Source: Hyphomonas sp. Mor2 (GTDB lineage: Bacteria; Pseudomonadota; Alphaproteobacteria; Caulobacterales; Hyphomonadaceae). From it: a DNA stretch of 64,000 bases. This document shows positions 8,617 to 18,146 of this stretch, piece by piece. The translations under genes were made by a program, and so were the position numbers. Location: contig NZ_CP017718.1 of the NCBI RefSeq assembly GCF_001854405.1, positions 1,364,001-1,428,000 of the forward strand, in the 5' to 3' direction. The number at the start of each line of letters is the position of its first letter. Position 1 is the stretch's first letter. Below the pieces are notes generated by a model, which did no database searches, was not told the origin of the DNA, and was given only the letters and a program-made list of their open reading frames with translations.

Positions 8617-9929
8617 AACGGATCGCCATTATCGGATCGGGCATTTCAGGCCTGGGTGCCGCCTATGCGCTGAAGGATACAGCCGAGATTACAGTCTATG
8701 AGGCTAATAATCGAGCCGGTGGGCATGCCCATACAATGGACGTGGATTATGACGGCACACCGATTGCGGTTGATGTCGGCTTCATTGTCTACAATGCTCT
8801 GAACTATCCGAACTTGATCGGATTTTTTGAAGCGCTGAACGTATCGACTGAAGCAAGTGATATGAGCTTCGCGGTGTCCAATCCTGACGGGTACGAGTGG
8901 GCCTCGACCTTGAACGGCATTTTCGCGCAACGGCGCAATCTCTTCCGGCCAAAGTTTCACAAATTCTGGCACACCATCCTGAAGTTCAATGATTTGGCAC
9001 GGGAGGAACTTCACGCCGGAACGATCGATGACATCTCCCTCGGCTCCTGGCTCGATAAGCACGGGTTTGAAATGGATTTTCTCGACAATTACATCCTGCC
9101 AATGGGCGGCGCGATCTGGTCGACGCCTGAAGCAGAAATGCTCGATTATCCCGCCCGCAGCTTCTTTCAATTCTTCGAAAACCATCGCCTTATGCACAAG
9201 GAGCGTCCGAAATGGCGGACCGTATCGGGCGGATCGAGGAATTACGTCCAGAAGGTAAGCGAATTACTTGGTGATCGATTGCGCCTTAACACCCCGGTGC
9301 GAAGTGTTGCGCCATTCGGCGACAAAGTGAGGGTCATACTCGGCGACGACAGGACCGAACTGTTCGATGATGTAATCCTGGCCACGCATTCAGACATCAC
9401 GCGAGATATTCTGTACGAAAGCTACGAGACCCAATGCTTTCTGCTAGGCTCCACCCGTTATCGTCCGAACCGGATCTACTTGCACCGTGACCCCAGCTTG
9501 ATGCCTAAACGCAAAGCGGCCTGGGCGAGCTGGAATGTGATCAAACAAAGCACGCCGGAAATATGCCTGACCTACTGGATGAACCGGCTTCAGAACCTGC
9601 CAGCCGAACGCCCTTTGTTCGTGACGCTGAACCCGGAAACACCGCCAGCACCTCATCTGACCTTCGCGACCATGGAGAAGGCGCATCCACAATTCGACGC
9701 ACCGGCGGAGGCGGCCGTTCGCGAGCTCAAACGCATTCAGGGATCAGACGGCATCTGGCTCGCTGGCGCCTGGATGGGAAGCGGATTTCATGAAGACGGC
9801 CTGAAGGCGGGATTGTCCTGTGCGCTATCGCTCGGAGGCCGCGTGCCATGGGAGGCCGAAGGTGTTGATCTGCACACAACCATGACGCGTACACTGGAAA
9901 GTGATAAAATGGCGTTTGGAGCCGTATAA
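8613..9929 (+). CDS. FAD-dependent amine-oxidase-like oxidoreductase
   Basis: 438-residue flavoprotein with an N-terminal dinucleotide-binding fold (IIGSGISGLGAAYAL) and the following YEANNRAGGHAHT typical of the amine oxidase/phytoene-desaturase superfamily. The C-terminus has the flavin-closing WLAGAWMGSGFHEDGL. Proteins of this group are encoded with DUF1365 and CFA-type methyltransferases in the singlet-oxygen (RpoE/ChrR) regulon, where homologues may act on unsaturated fatty acyl chains, for example in furan fatty acid formation; applying that here is inference. The start overlaps the photolyase stop (ATGA). Confidence 0.86.
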   Translation: MKRIAIIGSGISGLGAAYALKDTAEITVYEANNRAGGHAHTMDVDYDGTPIAVDVGFIVYNALNYPNLIGFFEALNVSTEASDMSFAVSNPDGYEWASTLNGIFAQRRNLFRPKFHKFWHTILKFNDLAREELHAGTIDDISLGSWLDKHGFEMDFLDNYILPMGGAIWSTPEAEMLDYPARSFFQFFENHRLMHKERPKWRTVSGGSRNYVQKVSELLGDRLRLNTPVRSVAPFGDKVRVILGDDRTELFDDVILATHSDITRDILYESYETQCFLLGSTRYRPNRIYLHRDPSLMPKRKAAWASWNVIKQSTPEICLTYWMNRLQNLPAERPLFVTLNPETPPAPHLTFATMEKAHPQFDAPAEAAVRELKRIQGSDGIWLAGAWMGSGFHEDGLKAGLSCALSLGGRVPWEAEGVDLHTTMTRTLESDKMAFGAV

Positions 9930-9931
9930 TC

Positions 9932-10750
9932 GTGAAGGAAAACACTCCCCTACGTCTGTGGAGAGGTCATACTGTCCACCAAAGATCGATCCCGTTCGGG
10001 CACCGATTCAAGTACGGGCTCGCTCTCATTGATGTCGATATCGATCGCCTCGACGAAGTCGATCGGCAGTGTTCGGCCTTCAGCGTAGAACGCAGCAATC
10101 TGTTTTCCTTCGACCGCAAGGATCATGGCGAGCGCAAGCCGATTGATCTTCGCCCATGGGCCGAACGACAGTTTCTGCATGCCGGGATTGATCTTGAAGG
10201 TGGCAGCATCCGCCTGATCACATTTCCGCGCCACGCTTTCTACAAATTTGCCCCGATCTCACTGTGGCTCGGGCATGATCCGCATGGGGCGCTGAAGGGC
10301 ATCCTGTACGAGGTCAACAATACGTTCGGCGAGACTCATGTCTACGTTGCTGCGACGCCGGATGAGTCTCGTCATCAGCACGCAACCGCCAAGACCTTCC
10401 ACGTCTCTCCGTTCTTTGACGTGACCGGCACCTATCAGTTCACGCTGCGCTGGAGCGAGACGGATCTTCGTCTCATCGTGGCGACCCAAACCGATGCGGG
10501 ACAATCGCATCTCGCAACCATCACGGCCAAGGCGCGTGAGGCGACCGCGGCCAACTTCATTTCCCTTGCCTTCACCAAACCAGTCTCAAGCCTGGCAGTG
10601 TCATTCGGCATCCATTGGCAGGCGCTCAAGCTTTGGCTCAAAGGTGCGAAATATCATTCAAAACCAAAGCAATCACCTGTGCGTACAACGATTGCAGACC
10701 CAAAAAAGACTGTCTCAGAGACAGCTACTCGCCTGGAGAGAACCGCATGA
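9932..10750 (+). CDS. DUF1365 family protein
   Basis: 272-residue DUF1365 protein of unknown biochemistry. Signatures seen are the N-terminal HQRSIPFGHRFKYGLALIDVD, NPISLWLGHD-like PISLWLGHD, YEVNNTFGETHVY and KTFHVSPFFDVTGTY. It starts with GTG 9932, two bases after the stop of the FAD oxidoreductase, and its stop shares ATGA with the methyltransferase gene, so it is a core member of the operon. In other proteobacteria the trio FAD oxidoreductase-DUF1365-CFA-like methyltransferase is conserved, which suggests a role in membrane lipid modification. Confidence 0.87.
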   Translation: MKENTPLRLWRGHTVHQRSIPFGHRFKYGLALIDVDIDRLDEVDRQCSAFSVERSNLFSFDRKDHGERKPIDLRPWAERQFLHAGIDLEGGSIRLITFPRHAFYKFAPISLWLGHDPHGALKGILYEVNNTFGETHVYVAATPDESRHQHATAKTFHVSPFFDVTGTYQFTLRWSETDLRLIVATQTDAGQSHLATITAKAREATAANFISLAFTKPVSSLAVSFGIHWQALKLWLKGAKYHSKPKQSPVRTTIADPKKTVSETATRLERTA

Positions 10751-12006
10751 GCTTCACAACCCTCGATCACGCCCTCGAAGACCAATCCAATCACGTTCTG
10801 GCTTCGCCGGAGTCTTTGAGGCAGTTAGCCGGAGTTCCAGCCGGTTTTCGCCTTGCGGGAATGATGCTGTTGCGGGCCAAACGCGGGACCATCCGGTTTG
10901 ACCTGCCGGATGGCCGCCGCGTGCTATTCGATCACGGCCAAAAGGGTCCGAATGCCGTCGTCGAGGTGCACAGTTTCAACTTCGCCCGGCGGGCCATTGC
11001 CGGGGGAGATGTCGGATTTGCTGAAAGCTACATGGATCAGGAATGGTCGACACCCGACCTGACCTCGGTTCTGGAGTTTTTCTCGGAGAACTTCGAAGCC
11101 GCGGGTCAACTTGCGGTCGGCGGGATGATGGTGCGGATCAGCAATATGGTCCGGCATGTATTCAATCGTAACTCAAAGGCGGGGTCCAAGCGCAACATTG
11201 AAGCGCACTATGACCTCGGCAATGAATTCTATGAGCTCTGGCTCGACGATTCGATGACCTATTCGTCAGCACTGTACAGCAATCCAACCGACAGTCTCGA
11301 GCAGGCCCAGGCCGCCAAGTATGCGCGCATCGCCGACGAGTTAGAGCTGAGTGAGGGTAAATCCGTTCTGGAAATCGGCTGCGGATGGGGCGGCTTCGCC
11401 GAATACGCCGCCAAACATCGCGGCGCGAACGTAACCTGTCTCACCATCTCGCCTTCCCAACGCGAATGGGCGCTTAAACGTGTTCAGCGCGCTGGTCTAA
11501 GCGAGAAAGTCGAAATCCGCCTGGAAGATTATCGAGACCACCGTGGCCAGTATGACGGAGTCGCCTCTATCGAGATGTTTGAGGCCGTCGGCGAGAGCTA
11601 CTGGCCGAGCTATTTCTCTAAAGTGTCCGAGAGCCTGAACCCTGGTGCCAAGGCGGCGCTGCAGATTATCACCATCGATGACCAGCTCTTTCCGCGCTAT
11701 CGTAAACGCGCAGACTTCATTCAGCGCTATATCTTTCCCGGTGGCATGCTGCCAAGTGAGCTCGCCCTTCGCGAACAGGTGATGATGGCAGGTCTCCGCG
11801 TAGAAAATACGCACTATTTCGGACGCGATTATGCCAAGACACTGCGCCTATGGGCCAAGGCCTTCGAAGAGAAATGGGGTCAGATTGCGCCCCTCGGCTT
11901 TGATGAGCGTTTCCGCCGGATGTGGCGATTCTATCTCAGCTATTGCGAAGCTGGCTTCGACAATGGCCGTATCAATGTCGGCCACTTCACCCTCAACAAG
12001 TTCTAG
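10747..12006 (+). CDS. cfa: Cyclopropane-fatty-acyl-phospholipid synthase family methyltransferase
   Basis: 419-residue SAM-dependent methyltransferase of the CFA synthase family, which modifies unsaturated fatty acyl chains of phospholipids. Motifs seen are AHYDLGNEFYELWLDDSMTYS just before the SAM site, VLEIGCGWGGFAEYAA (SAM-binding motif I), and IEMFEAVGESYW. It starts at ATG 10747, overlapping the stop of DUF1365 (ATGA). It could make cyclopropane rings or, with the FAD oxidoreductase, methylated/furan fatty acids; the sequence alone does not decide. Last gene of the photolyase operon, ending 12 bp from the convergent DUF3108 gene. Confidence 0.92.
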   Translation: MSFTTLDHALEDQSNHVLASPESLRQLAGVPAGFRLAGMMLLRAKRGTIRFDLPDGRRVLFDHGQKGPNAVVEVHSFNFARRAIAGGDVGFAESYMDQEWSTPDLTSVLEFFSENFEAAGQLAVGGMMVRISNMVRHVFNRNSKAGSKRNIEAHYDLGNEFYELWLDDSMTYSSALYSNPTDSLEQAQAAKYARIADELELSEGKSVLEIGCGWGGFAEYAAKHRGANVTCLTISPSQREWALKRVQRAGLSEKVEIRLEDYRDHRGQYDGVASIEMFEAVGESYWPSYFSKVSESLNPGAKAALQIITIDDQLFPRYRKRADFIQRYIFPGGMLPSELALREQVMMAGLRVENTHYFGRDYAKTLRLWAKAFEEKWGQIAPLGFDERFRRMWRFYLSYCEAGFDNGRINVGHFTLNKF

Positions 12007-12018
12007 AAAGCGCTGTGC

Positions 12019-12702
12019 TTAGTACAGAGCGTTGAGGGCATACTCGATGCTCTGCCCGCGCACATCGAAGGCGAGCTTTACCCATCGCGACTGGCGGTCA
12101 TACCAAAGGTCGACGGTGAGATCCGATTTCAAGCGATAGTGCGTGGCTTCGACGAGTTCATCGCCAACCTTCACCATGTCTCCGCCGATGACTTCGACTT
12201 CAATATCGAGCACTTCGCCCGTCTCAGTCGACAGCATCTGACTCTGATAGACCTGCAGCCGATTCCAGTGGCTTGATGGAATGGTGCCGAGTGGAAGAGC
12301 GCCATCGAATTTCGTACTGTCTACCACCAGCGCGTCGCCTTCGAGCTGCGCCGAGACCTGGCCTTTGCGGCCATCATTGTTCGATGTTCCCGTAAGGCCG
12401 ACCAAACGACCGTCTATCCATTGTTCGACACTGTCCAGGCGATACTTAAACGCGGTGATCGGGCCGAATTTGACTTGCAAATCGACATCCGTGGTCACTT
12501 CCAAAGCCCCATCCTCGCTTTGCTCAAAGGTCAGCATGTGGCGTCCAAATGGCTTACCCTTTCGCAGCACGGTAAAATCAATCACGGCACCATCCGTCGC
12601 CACCCAAGGCGTCGGCAGAGAGGTCTGCGTGGCAATGTCTTGCGCCTGCGCAACAGCCCCAAGCAGAAGCGCCGCAGCGCCGCACACGGCTTGCCTCAGC
12701 AT
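12019..12702 (-). CDS. DUF3108 domain exported protein
   Basis: 227-residue protein with a clear signal peptide (MLRQAVCGAAALLLGAVAQA), so probably periplasmic. The mature part is beta-rich, with the DUF3108 pattern of a lipid-carrier-like barrel (FKYRLDSVEQWIDGRLVGL and YDRQSRWVKLAFDVRG). Molecular role unknown. The start at 12702 shares one base with the stop of the ChrR-like gene (TAATG), so the two are one transcript. Its association with ChrR-type and CFA-type genes suggests part of the envelope stress response. Confidence 0.83.
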   Translation of the reverse strand: MLRQAVCGAAALLLGAVAQAQDIATQTSLPTPWVATDGAVIDFTVLRKGKPFGRHMLTFEQSEDGALEVTTDVDLQVKFGPITAFKYRLDSVEQWIDGRLVGLTGTSNNDGRKGQVSAQLEGDALVVDSTKFDGALPLGTIPSSHWNRLQVYQSQMLSTETGEVLDIEVEVIGGDMVKVGDELVEATHYRLKSDLTVDLWYDRQSRWVKLAFDVRGQSIEYALNALY

Positions 12703-13223
12703 TAGCTGAACCTCCAGAATGGCAGCGGCTCCTGCGCGACGTAGCAGATGCACATTTCCTCCCCATGTGCCGCAGGCTGATGGCGAATGCCAGGCCGTCC
12801 CAGCACGAGATCGCCGCGCGCGTAAATGCCATGCCCGTCTTCAAACTCGCCTTGCAACACGACCGTCGCCTCCAGCGCCGAATGGCTATGTTCAGGCGCC
12901 GTTTGACCAGGGTCGAGGCGCATCAATTTACCTTTGCCCTGCCCGCGCTTTGCATAATGAACGCCGGACAGACCGCGTTTCCAGGGCACGGTGGAAAACT
13001 CACCACGCGCCAGTTCCAGGGCTTCCGGGAGGAAAGCGTGTTCGTACTCTTCCGGGCACCCGTCGCCGACGCCTAGCGCATGCCGTGCGGCGTTCCAGAT
13101 ATCAGAGGTCTCATGCCCCTTGTCGGACAGCAAAATGTGCAGTTCTGCAGCGATCGCCATGTCCGAAGACAGGGCGCCGCCAGCGTGATCCATCATAAAC
13201 GCATGATAAGTATCAGAATTCAT
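12702..13223 (-). CDS. ChrR-like cupin protein with degenerate anti-sigma zinc site
   Basis: 173-residue protein resembling ChrR, the zinc anti-sigma factor of RpoE in Rhodobacter sphaeroides. The C-terminal cupin keeps its metal ligands: H112, H114, E118 (PEHSHSALEATVV) and H148. The N-terminal anti-sigma domain appears to have lost its zinc site: the segment AELHILLSDKG keeps H29, but the positions of the two ChrR cysteines are S33 and G36. It may therefore bind sigma differently or not at all. No ECF sigma gene is adjacent. It leads a two-gene operon with DUF3108 and has a candidate ECF promoter upstream. Confidence 0.78.
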   Translation of the reverse strand: MNSDTYHAFMMDHAGGALSSDMAIAAELHILLSDKGHETSDIWNAARHALGVGDGCPEEYEHAFLPEALELARGEFSTVPWKRGLSGVHYAKRGQGKGKLMRLDPGQTAPEHSHSALEATVVLQGEFEDGHGIYARGDLVLGRPGIRHQPAAHGEEMCICYVAQEPLPFWRFS

Positions 13224-13253
13224 TCAGCAAAACTCACGTGTTTGTTCTATGGC

Positions 13254-13283
13254 TTTTTACGCATAGAGACCCCAACTGGATCA
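13254..13283 (-). promoter_or_regulatory. Candidate ECF (RpoE/ChrR-type) promoter upstream of ChrR-like gene
   Basis: On the minus strand TGATCC (13283-13278), an 18-base spacer and TAAAAA (13259-13254). The -35 element and spacing match the R. sphaeroides RpoE consensus (TGATCC, 18 bases, TAAGA) exactly and the -10 differs by one base. It ends 30 bp before the ChrR-like start codon, which is the right distance for a promoter. Confidence 0.6.
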
Positions 13284-13347
13284 CCTGACCGCAGTTGAAT
13301 TACAGCGCCGCGCAGCCTAGCGTGGCGACGAACAAAAAAGGCCTGTT

Positions 13348-14355
13348 ATGACCATTACGAATTCCGTCCTGGACCTCATTGGAAACACTCCGTTATTGCG
13401 CTTGCACAAGCTCTCTGAAGAGACTGGGTGCGAAATTCTCGGCAAGTGCGAATTCCTGAACCCTGGGCAATCGGTGAAAGACCGCCCTGCGCTCGGAATG
13501 GTCCGCGACGCGGAAGCCGCTGGACTGCTAAAACCCGGCGGGACGATCGTTGAGGGCACCGCTGGCAATACCGGGATCGGTCTCGCCATGGTCGGTGCGG
13601 CCCTTGGCTACGAAGTTGTAATTGTGATGCCACGCACCCAATCCAAGGAAAAGAAGGACGCGGTCCGAAATCTCGGCGCGAAATTGGTCGAAGTGGACGC
13701 GGTCCCCTACGCCAATCCCAATCACTACGCCCGCTATTCAGGTCGCCTGGCCGAAGAACTGAACGAGAGTAATCCGAACGGCGCTATCTGGGCCAATCAG
13801 TTCGACAATCAGGCCAATCGGAAGGCGCACTACGAAACCATGGGCCCTGAAATCTGGGATCAAACGGGCGGGAAAGTCGATGGCTTTGTCTGCGCCGTCG
13901 GATCAGGCGGAACGCTGGCCGGAACCGCCATGTCGCTGCGCGAAAAATCCGGTGGCAAAGTCAAGATCGGCATTGCCGACCCGGGTGGCGCATCTCTCTA
14001 CGAATACTACAAGAATGGCGAGTTGAAAGCCGAAGGCACGTCGATGACCGAAGGCATTGGTCAGGGACGGATTACGGCCAATCTAGAGGGCCTAGAGGTC
14101 GATTATGCCTACCGAATTCATGACGCGGATGCGCTGAACATCCTTTACGACCTGATCCAGAACGAAGGTTTGTGCCTTGGCGGATCGGCAGGGATCAACA
14201 TGGCTGGCGCCGTACGCATGGCCAAGGATATGGGCCCCGGACACACGATCGTGACGATCCTCTGCGATTACGGCAATCGCTACCAGGACAAGATCTTCAA
14301 TCCAGAGTTCCTGCGCTCAAAAGACCTACCGGTTCCGCCTTGGATGGAAGACTAG
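13348..14355 (+). CDS. cysK: Cysteine synthase A
   Basis: 335-residue PLP enzyme that makes cysteine from O-acetylserine and sulfide. The lysine forming the Schiff base is in PGQSVKDRPA, the substrate loop is EGTAGNTGIGLA, the phosphate-binding loop is VGSGGTLAGTA, and EGIGQG precedes the C-terminal GGSAGIN. The GTAGNTG variant of the usual TSGNTG loop is seen in many alphaproteobacterial enzymes. ATG 13348 follows an AAGG. Heads a sulfur-metabolism operon with a sulfurtransferase (3 bp gap) and a cystathionine beta-lyase. A cystathionine beta-synthase role is a less likely alternative. Confidence 0.92.
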   Translation: MTITNSVLDLIGNTPLLRLHKLSEETGCEILGKCEFLNPGQSVKDRPALGMVRDAEAAGLLKPGGTIVEGTAGNTGIGLAMVGAALGYEVVIVMPRTQSKEKKDAVRNLGAKLVEVDAVPYANPNHYARYSGRLAEELNESNPNGAIWANQFDNQANRKAHYETMGPEIWDQTGGKVDGFVCAVGSGGTLAGTAMSLREKSGGKVKIGIADPGGASLYEYYKNGELKAEGTSMTEGIGQGRITANLEGLEVDYAYRIHDADALNILYDLIQNEGLCLGGSAGINMAGAVRMAKDMGPGHTIVTILCDYGNRYQDKIFNPEFLRSKDLPVPPWMED

Positions 14356-14358
14356 GCC

Positions 14359-15204
14359 ATGGAGTCTGGTGATCCGCTCGTCTCAGCCGACTGGTTGAAG
14401 TCCAATTTAGACCGCCCCAGTCTGAAGCTTCTCGATGCAACCTGGGTCCCGCCATTTCTGAAGGACCGGGATTCAGGTCGAACGTGCTACGACAAAGGCC
14501 ATATTCCAGGCGCGGTCTATTTTGACATCGACGAAATCGCCGAACACGACACAAATCTGAGCCACATGCTTCCGGATATCCAGGATTTTGGTCCGATGAT
14601 CAGCGCACTTGGGATCGGGGATGGCGACGAAGTCGTGGTCTATGACAGCAATAATTTCTACGCATCAGCTCGCGTCTGGTGGACGTTGCGGGCAATGGGC
14701 CTGCGGGCGGTTGCTGTCCTCGATGGCGGCCTAAACGCCTGGCAAGAAATTGGCGGCGCCATCGAAATCGAGACACCCACGCCACAGCCGAAAGAGTTTA
14801 CGCCGATGTTCCTGCGGCGCTTTGTACGCAACATGGCGGAGATGAGTCAGCATATCGAGACGGGAGACGCCACCATTCTGGATGCCCGTGACCTCGGGCG
14901 ATTCAACGGCACCTCAGCAGAGCCTCGCGCCGGTCTTCCATCAGGCCATATGCCAGGAAGCTATTGCGTGCCAGCGTCTTCGCTCCTCGAAGCGGATGGC
15001 AAGATGAAGTCACCAGAACAGCTGGCCAACCTCCTCAGCGTGTACAATTCCGGCACTGTGATTACCACCTGCGGATCCGGCGTGTCAGCCGCGATCATAG
15101 CGCTTGCGCTGGCACGGATCGGCAATTACGACGCCGCGCTTTATGATGGCTCGTGGAGTGAATGGGCCGCTCACCCTGAAAACCCGATTGCGACGGCGAT
15201 ATGA
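14359..15204 (+). CDS. sseA: 3-mercaptopyruvate sulfurtransferase
   Basis: 281-residue tandem rhodanese. The N-terminal inactive domain carries YDKGHIPGAVYFDIDEIAEH, and the C-terminal domain carries DARDLGRFNG and the active-site loop TTCGSGVSAAI. The CGSGVS loop is the mercaptopyruvate type (CGSGVT) rather than the CRKGVT of thiosulfate rhodaneses. It transfers sulfane sulfur from 3-mercaptopyruvate, a cysteine transamination product, to thiol acceptors. It lies 3 bp after cysK and overlaps the cystathionine beta-lyase gene by 4 nt, which fits cysteine catabolism or sulfur recycling. Confidence 0.92.
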   Translation: MESGDPLVSADWLKSNLDRPSLKLLDATWVPPFLKDRDSGRTCYDKGHIPGAVYFDIDEIAEHDTNLSHMLPDIQDFGPMISALGIGDGDEVVVYDSNNFYASARVWWTLRAMGLRAVAVLDGGLNAWQEIGGAIEIETPTPQPKEFTPMFLRRFVRNMAEMSQHIETGDATILDARDLGRFNGTSAEPRAGLPSGHMPGSYCVPASSLLEADGKMKSPEQLANLLSVYNSGTVITTCGSGVSAAIIALALARIGNYDAALYDGSWSEWAAHPENPIATAI

Positions 15205-16349
15205 AAGACGAAACCAAGATCATCCACACGCGTTCCGGGCGCGGTCCGGTCGAAACGGTCAATCCACCCGTGGAACGCGGCTCGACGGTGCTGCTTCCCA
15301 CGCGTGAAATCCTGTACGGCGATGGCAAGGTCTACGGCCGCATGGGACTGACAGTCCAGCGAGAATTGGAAGCCGCGCTCTGCATCCTGGAGAACGCCAA
15401 GCATTGCCGCCTGACCGCCAACGGCTTGCAATCCGTGGCGCTGGCGTTGGGCGCGGTGCTGCAGTCCGGCGACCACATCCTGGTTTCAGATAGCATTTAT
15501 GGTCCGTCTCGCCGCTACTGCACGCGGCGTCTCTCAGCCATGGGCGTAAAGGCCACCCGCTTCAATCCCCTGCTTGGCGAAAGAATAGAGTCGTTGATCG
15601 AGGACGAGACCAAAGCCATCCTGCTTGAATCGCCAGGTTCCCTGACCTTCGACATCATGGACACGCCAGCGATCACCAAGGTCGCAAAGGCGCATAAGCT
15701 GATCACTCTTTTCGACAATACCTGGGGCGTCGGAACCTTGCACAAGCCGCTCGATCTCGGCGTCGATATCGTAATGCAAGCCCTGACCAAGTACCCGGTC
15801 GGGCACGCTGATGCCATGGGGGGAGCCGTCCTTACCAATTCCAGTCGCCTGGCGAACAAGATCGCCATGTGCAGCGAGGATTGGGGCATTTCGCTCGGCC
15901 CGGACGATGCATATCTCGCCTTGCGGGGATTGCGCAGCCTCAGCACGCGCTTGAAACAACATGAAACCGCCGGCTACGCCGTTGCCAGATGGCTCGAAAC
16001 TCGACCGGAAGTGCATTCCGTGCTGCATCCGGGCCTGCCCAGCCATCCCGAACACGCGCTTTGGAAACGTGACTTTGTCGGTGCCAATGGTTTGTTCGGT
16101 TTTGTTTTCAAAGACATCCCTGAAGCCGCGCTCGACCGCTTCCTGGAGGCGATGAAACTGTTTGGAATGGGATTTTCCTGGGGCGGCTATGAGAGCCTGC
16201 TCATTCCCTGTGATGATCAGCTGGATCGGATAGATGGCGATCGCATCCATGATCGCCCTGGCCCGCTCATACGGGTGCATGTCGGATTGGAAGATCCAGA
16301 TGATTTAATCACCGATCTGGAACAGGCTTTTTCCGCGATGAACGGCTAA
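15201..16349 (+). CDS. metC: Cystathionine beta-lyase
   Basis: 382-residue PLP enzyme of the Cys/Met metabolism family, splitting cystathionine to homocysteine, pyruvate and ammonia. The start [14 protein letters not shown] and the Schiff-base lysine in [15 protein letters not shown] are typical of Met[19 protein letters not shown] is the conserved segment before it. It overlaps sseA by ATGA. The final CTAA is shared with the stop of the convergent UPF0262 gene. A cystathionine gamma-synthase is less likely given the specific MetC-type N-terminus. Confidence 0.92.
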   Translation: MKDETKIIHTRSGRGPVETVNPPVERGSTVLLPTREILYGDGKVYGRMGLTVQRELEAALCILENAKHCRLTANGLQSVALALGAVLQSGDHILVSDSIYGPSRRYCTRRLSAMGVKATRFNPLLGERIESLIEDETKAILLESPGSLTFDIMDTPAITKVAKAHKLITLFDNTWGVGTLHKPLDLGVDIVMQALTKYPVGHADAMGGAVLTNSSRLANKIAMCSEDWGISLGPDDAYLALRGLRSLSTRLKQHETAGYAVARWLETRPEVHSVLHPGLPSHPEHALWKRDFVGANGLFGFVFKDIPEAALDRFLEAMKLFGMGFSWGGYESLLIPCDDQLDRIDGDRIHDRPGPLIRVHVGLEDPDDLITDLEQAFSAMNG

Positions 16350-16834
16350 CGCCCTGGCCCGCGAACCTGGCCCTGATGCAACGCGCAGATCAGTGTGAAC
16401 AGACGCCGCGATGTATCGAAATCCACTTTGACCTTGCCCTCAAGTCGTTCTGCGACAAGGTCTGAGCCCTCATTGTGGATCCCGCGCCGCGCCATATCGA
16501 TGGCTTCAATCTGATGCGGTGAAGAGCTTCGAATGGCGTCATAATAGCTCTCGCAAATCATGAAGTAATCTCGGATCACCCCGCGAAACGGCGTCATGGA
16601 CAGCAAGAACGTGTGGACCGGATCTCCGCCTTCAGTGGCGATCTCGAAGACCAGTTTACGTTCCTGCATGAGCAGTTTCAGCGTGTATGGTCCTGCATCC
16701 TTACCATCCACTTCAAAACTGTTTTCTTCGAGGAGATCGAAAATCGCCACGCGTCGCTCATGCTCGGCATCCGGCCCGGACGCGGCGAGCGTGTCTTCAT
16801 CAATATCCACACTGACCAGACGATTTTCGGCCAT
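16346..16834 (-). CDS. UPF0262 family protein
   Basis: 162-residue conserved alphaproteobacterial protein of the UPF0262 family, function unknown. It begins [40 protein letters not shown] in the family manner and ends with a helical segment ([14 protein letters not shown]). No signal peptide or catalytic motif is seen. It is the last gene of murA-DUF2948-hisD-UPF0262, 14 bp after hisD, an arrangement conserved in related bacteria. Its stop is nested with that of metC. Confidence 0.9.
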   Translation of the reverse strand: MAENRLVSVDIDEDTLAASGPDAEHERRVAIFDLLEENSFEVDGKDAGPYTLKLLMQERKLVFEIATEGGDPVHTFLLSMTPFRGVIRDYFMICESYYDAIRSSSPHQIEAIDMARRGIHNEGSDLVAERLEGKVKVDFDTSRRLFTLICALHQGQVRGPGR

Positions 16835-16848
16835 TGTCTCTTCGCGAT

Positions 16849-18144
16849 CTATCCTTCGTTCGTCCGAATGGACACCGACCGCGCATGAGCTGGCAAACCT
16901 TCAGCCTCTGCAAGACGCAAGGCAGCTGGCGCCAAAGCGGCGAATCCCTCCGGGCCAGCCTTTTGTACACTCATTCTTTTTAGAAAGTCATACAAACCGA
17001 GACCAGAACTGAATCTTGCGGCGCGGCTGGTCGGTAAAACGTGGTTGGATCCGGTTACATAATCGCCCAATGCCTCGGGTGTATGATGACCGAGGAAGAC
17101 TGCGCCGGCATGTTTGATCGCTGGCAAGAGCGCGTCTGGATCAGCGATGGCGAGTTCCAGATGCTCGGCCGCAATCTCATTCGCCACTTTGGCCGCCTCT
17201 GTCAGATCATCGACTAGAATAAACGCGCCATGGTTGCTCCAGGCCTGCCGCGCCCGCGCCTCGGTTGAGAGCGATTTCAACTGGTTTTCCACAGCTTCTT
17301 CCACAGAATTGACCACAGAATCGCTGGTTGAAATAAGGATGGATTGCGAGCTGGCATCATGTTCGGACTGGCTGAGCAGGTCGGCCGCGATCCAGTCCGT
17401 GTTCGCTGTTTCATCTGCAATGACTAGGATTTCCGACGGTCCAGCGATTGTGTCGATTCCCACCTGCCCAAACACCTGACGCTTGGCTTCTGCGACATAG
17501 GCATTTCCGGGACCAACGATTTTATCCACAGGTTTGAGTCGTCCAGCCCCGAAGGCCAGTCCCGCCACTGCTTGTGCGCCGCCAATCGGATAGTATTCAT
17601 CGACCCCGGCTTTCAGCGCCGCATAGGCGACGGCGGATGCCAATTGTCCTTTCGGCGCCGGCGCAACCATGGCAACACGTTCCACACCCGCGATTTTCGC
17701 CGGTACGACATTCATCAAGACTGAACTCGGATACGAGGCGAGACCGCCCGGAACGTAAACACCGACGCTATCGAGCGACGTCCACCGCCAGCCTAACTGA
17801 ACGCCAGCTTCGTCGGTGAACTGGTGATCCGCTGGTCGTTGCTTTTCGTGGTAGGCTGCGATGCGATCGGCCGCGAAATCGACCGCCTGCTTCAAATCCT
17901 CCGGACAAGCATGCGCCAGGCGATGCAGATCCACATTGTCCGATTGCAATGTCGTCGGGTCGAGCACCAATTCATCAAACCGAGCCGTATAGCGCGCGAT
18001 CGCTTCGCCGCCATTGCCGCGCACATCTGCAATCACATCCCGGACGATGTCCACGACATCCTCGACCGCGCCGCGCGGCTCAGACAGGAAAGCAGCAAAT
18101 TCTTCGTCGAAGCCCGACTTTCGGGCGTCAAATGTACGGGCCAT
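16849..18144 (-). CDS. hisD: Histidinol dehydrogenase
   Basis: 431-residue zinc-dependent enzyme for the last two oxidations of histidine biosynthesis (histidinol to histidine with NAD). Visible motifs: [56 protein letters not shown], the zinc/active-site [14 protein letters not shown], and [14 protein letters not shown], then the C-terminal [16 protein letters not shown]. Full length for the family. It lies 2 bp after the DUF2948 gene and 14 bp before UPF0262; it is separated from other his genes here. Confidence 0.97.
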   Translation of the reverse strand: MARTFDARKSGFDEEFAAFLSEPRGAVEDVVDIVRDVIADVRGNGGEAIARYTARFDELVLDPTTLQSDNVDLHRLAHACPEDLKQAVDFAADRIAAYHEKQRPADHQFTDEAGVQLGWRWTSLDSVGVYVPGGLASYPSSVLMNVVPAKIAGVERVAMVAPAPKGQLASAVAYAALKAGVDEYYPIGGAQAVAGLAFGAGRLKPVDKIVGPGNAYVAEAKRQVFGQVGIDTIAGPSEILVIADETANTDWIAADLLSQSEHDASSQSILISTSDSVVNSVEEAVENQLKSLSTEARARQAWSNHGAFILVDDLTEAAKVANEIAAEHLELAIADPDALLPAIKHAGAVFLGHHTPEALGDYVTGSNHVLPTSRAARFSSGLGLYDFLKRMSVQKAGPEGFAALAPAALRLAEAEGLPAHARSVSIRTNEG

Positions 18145-18146
18145 TG

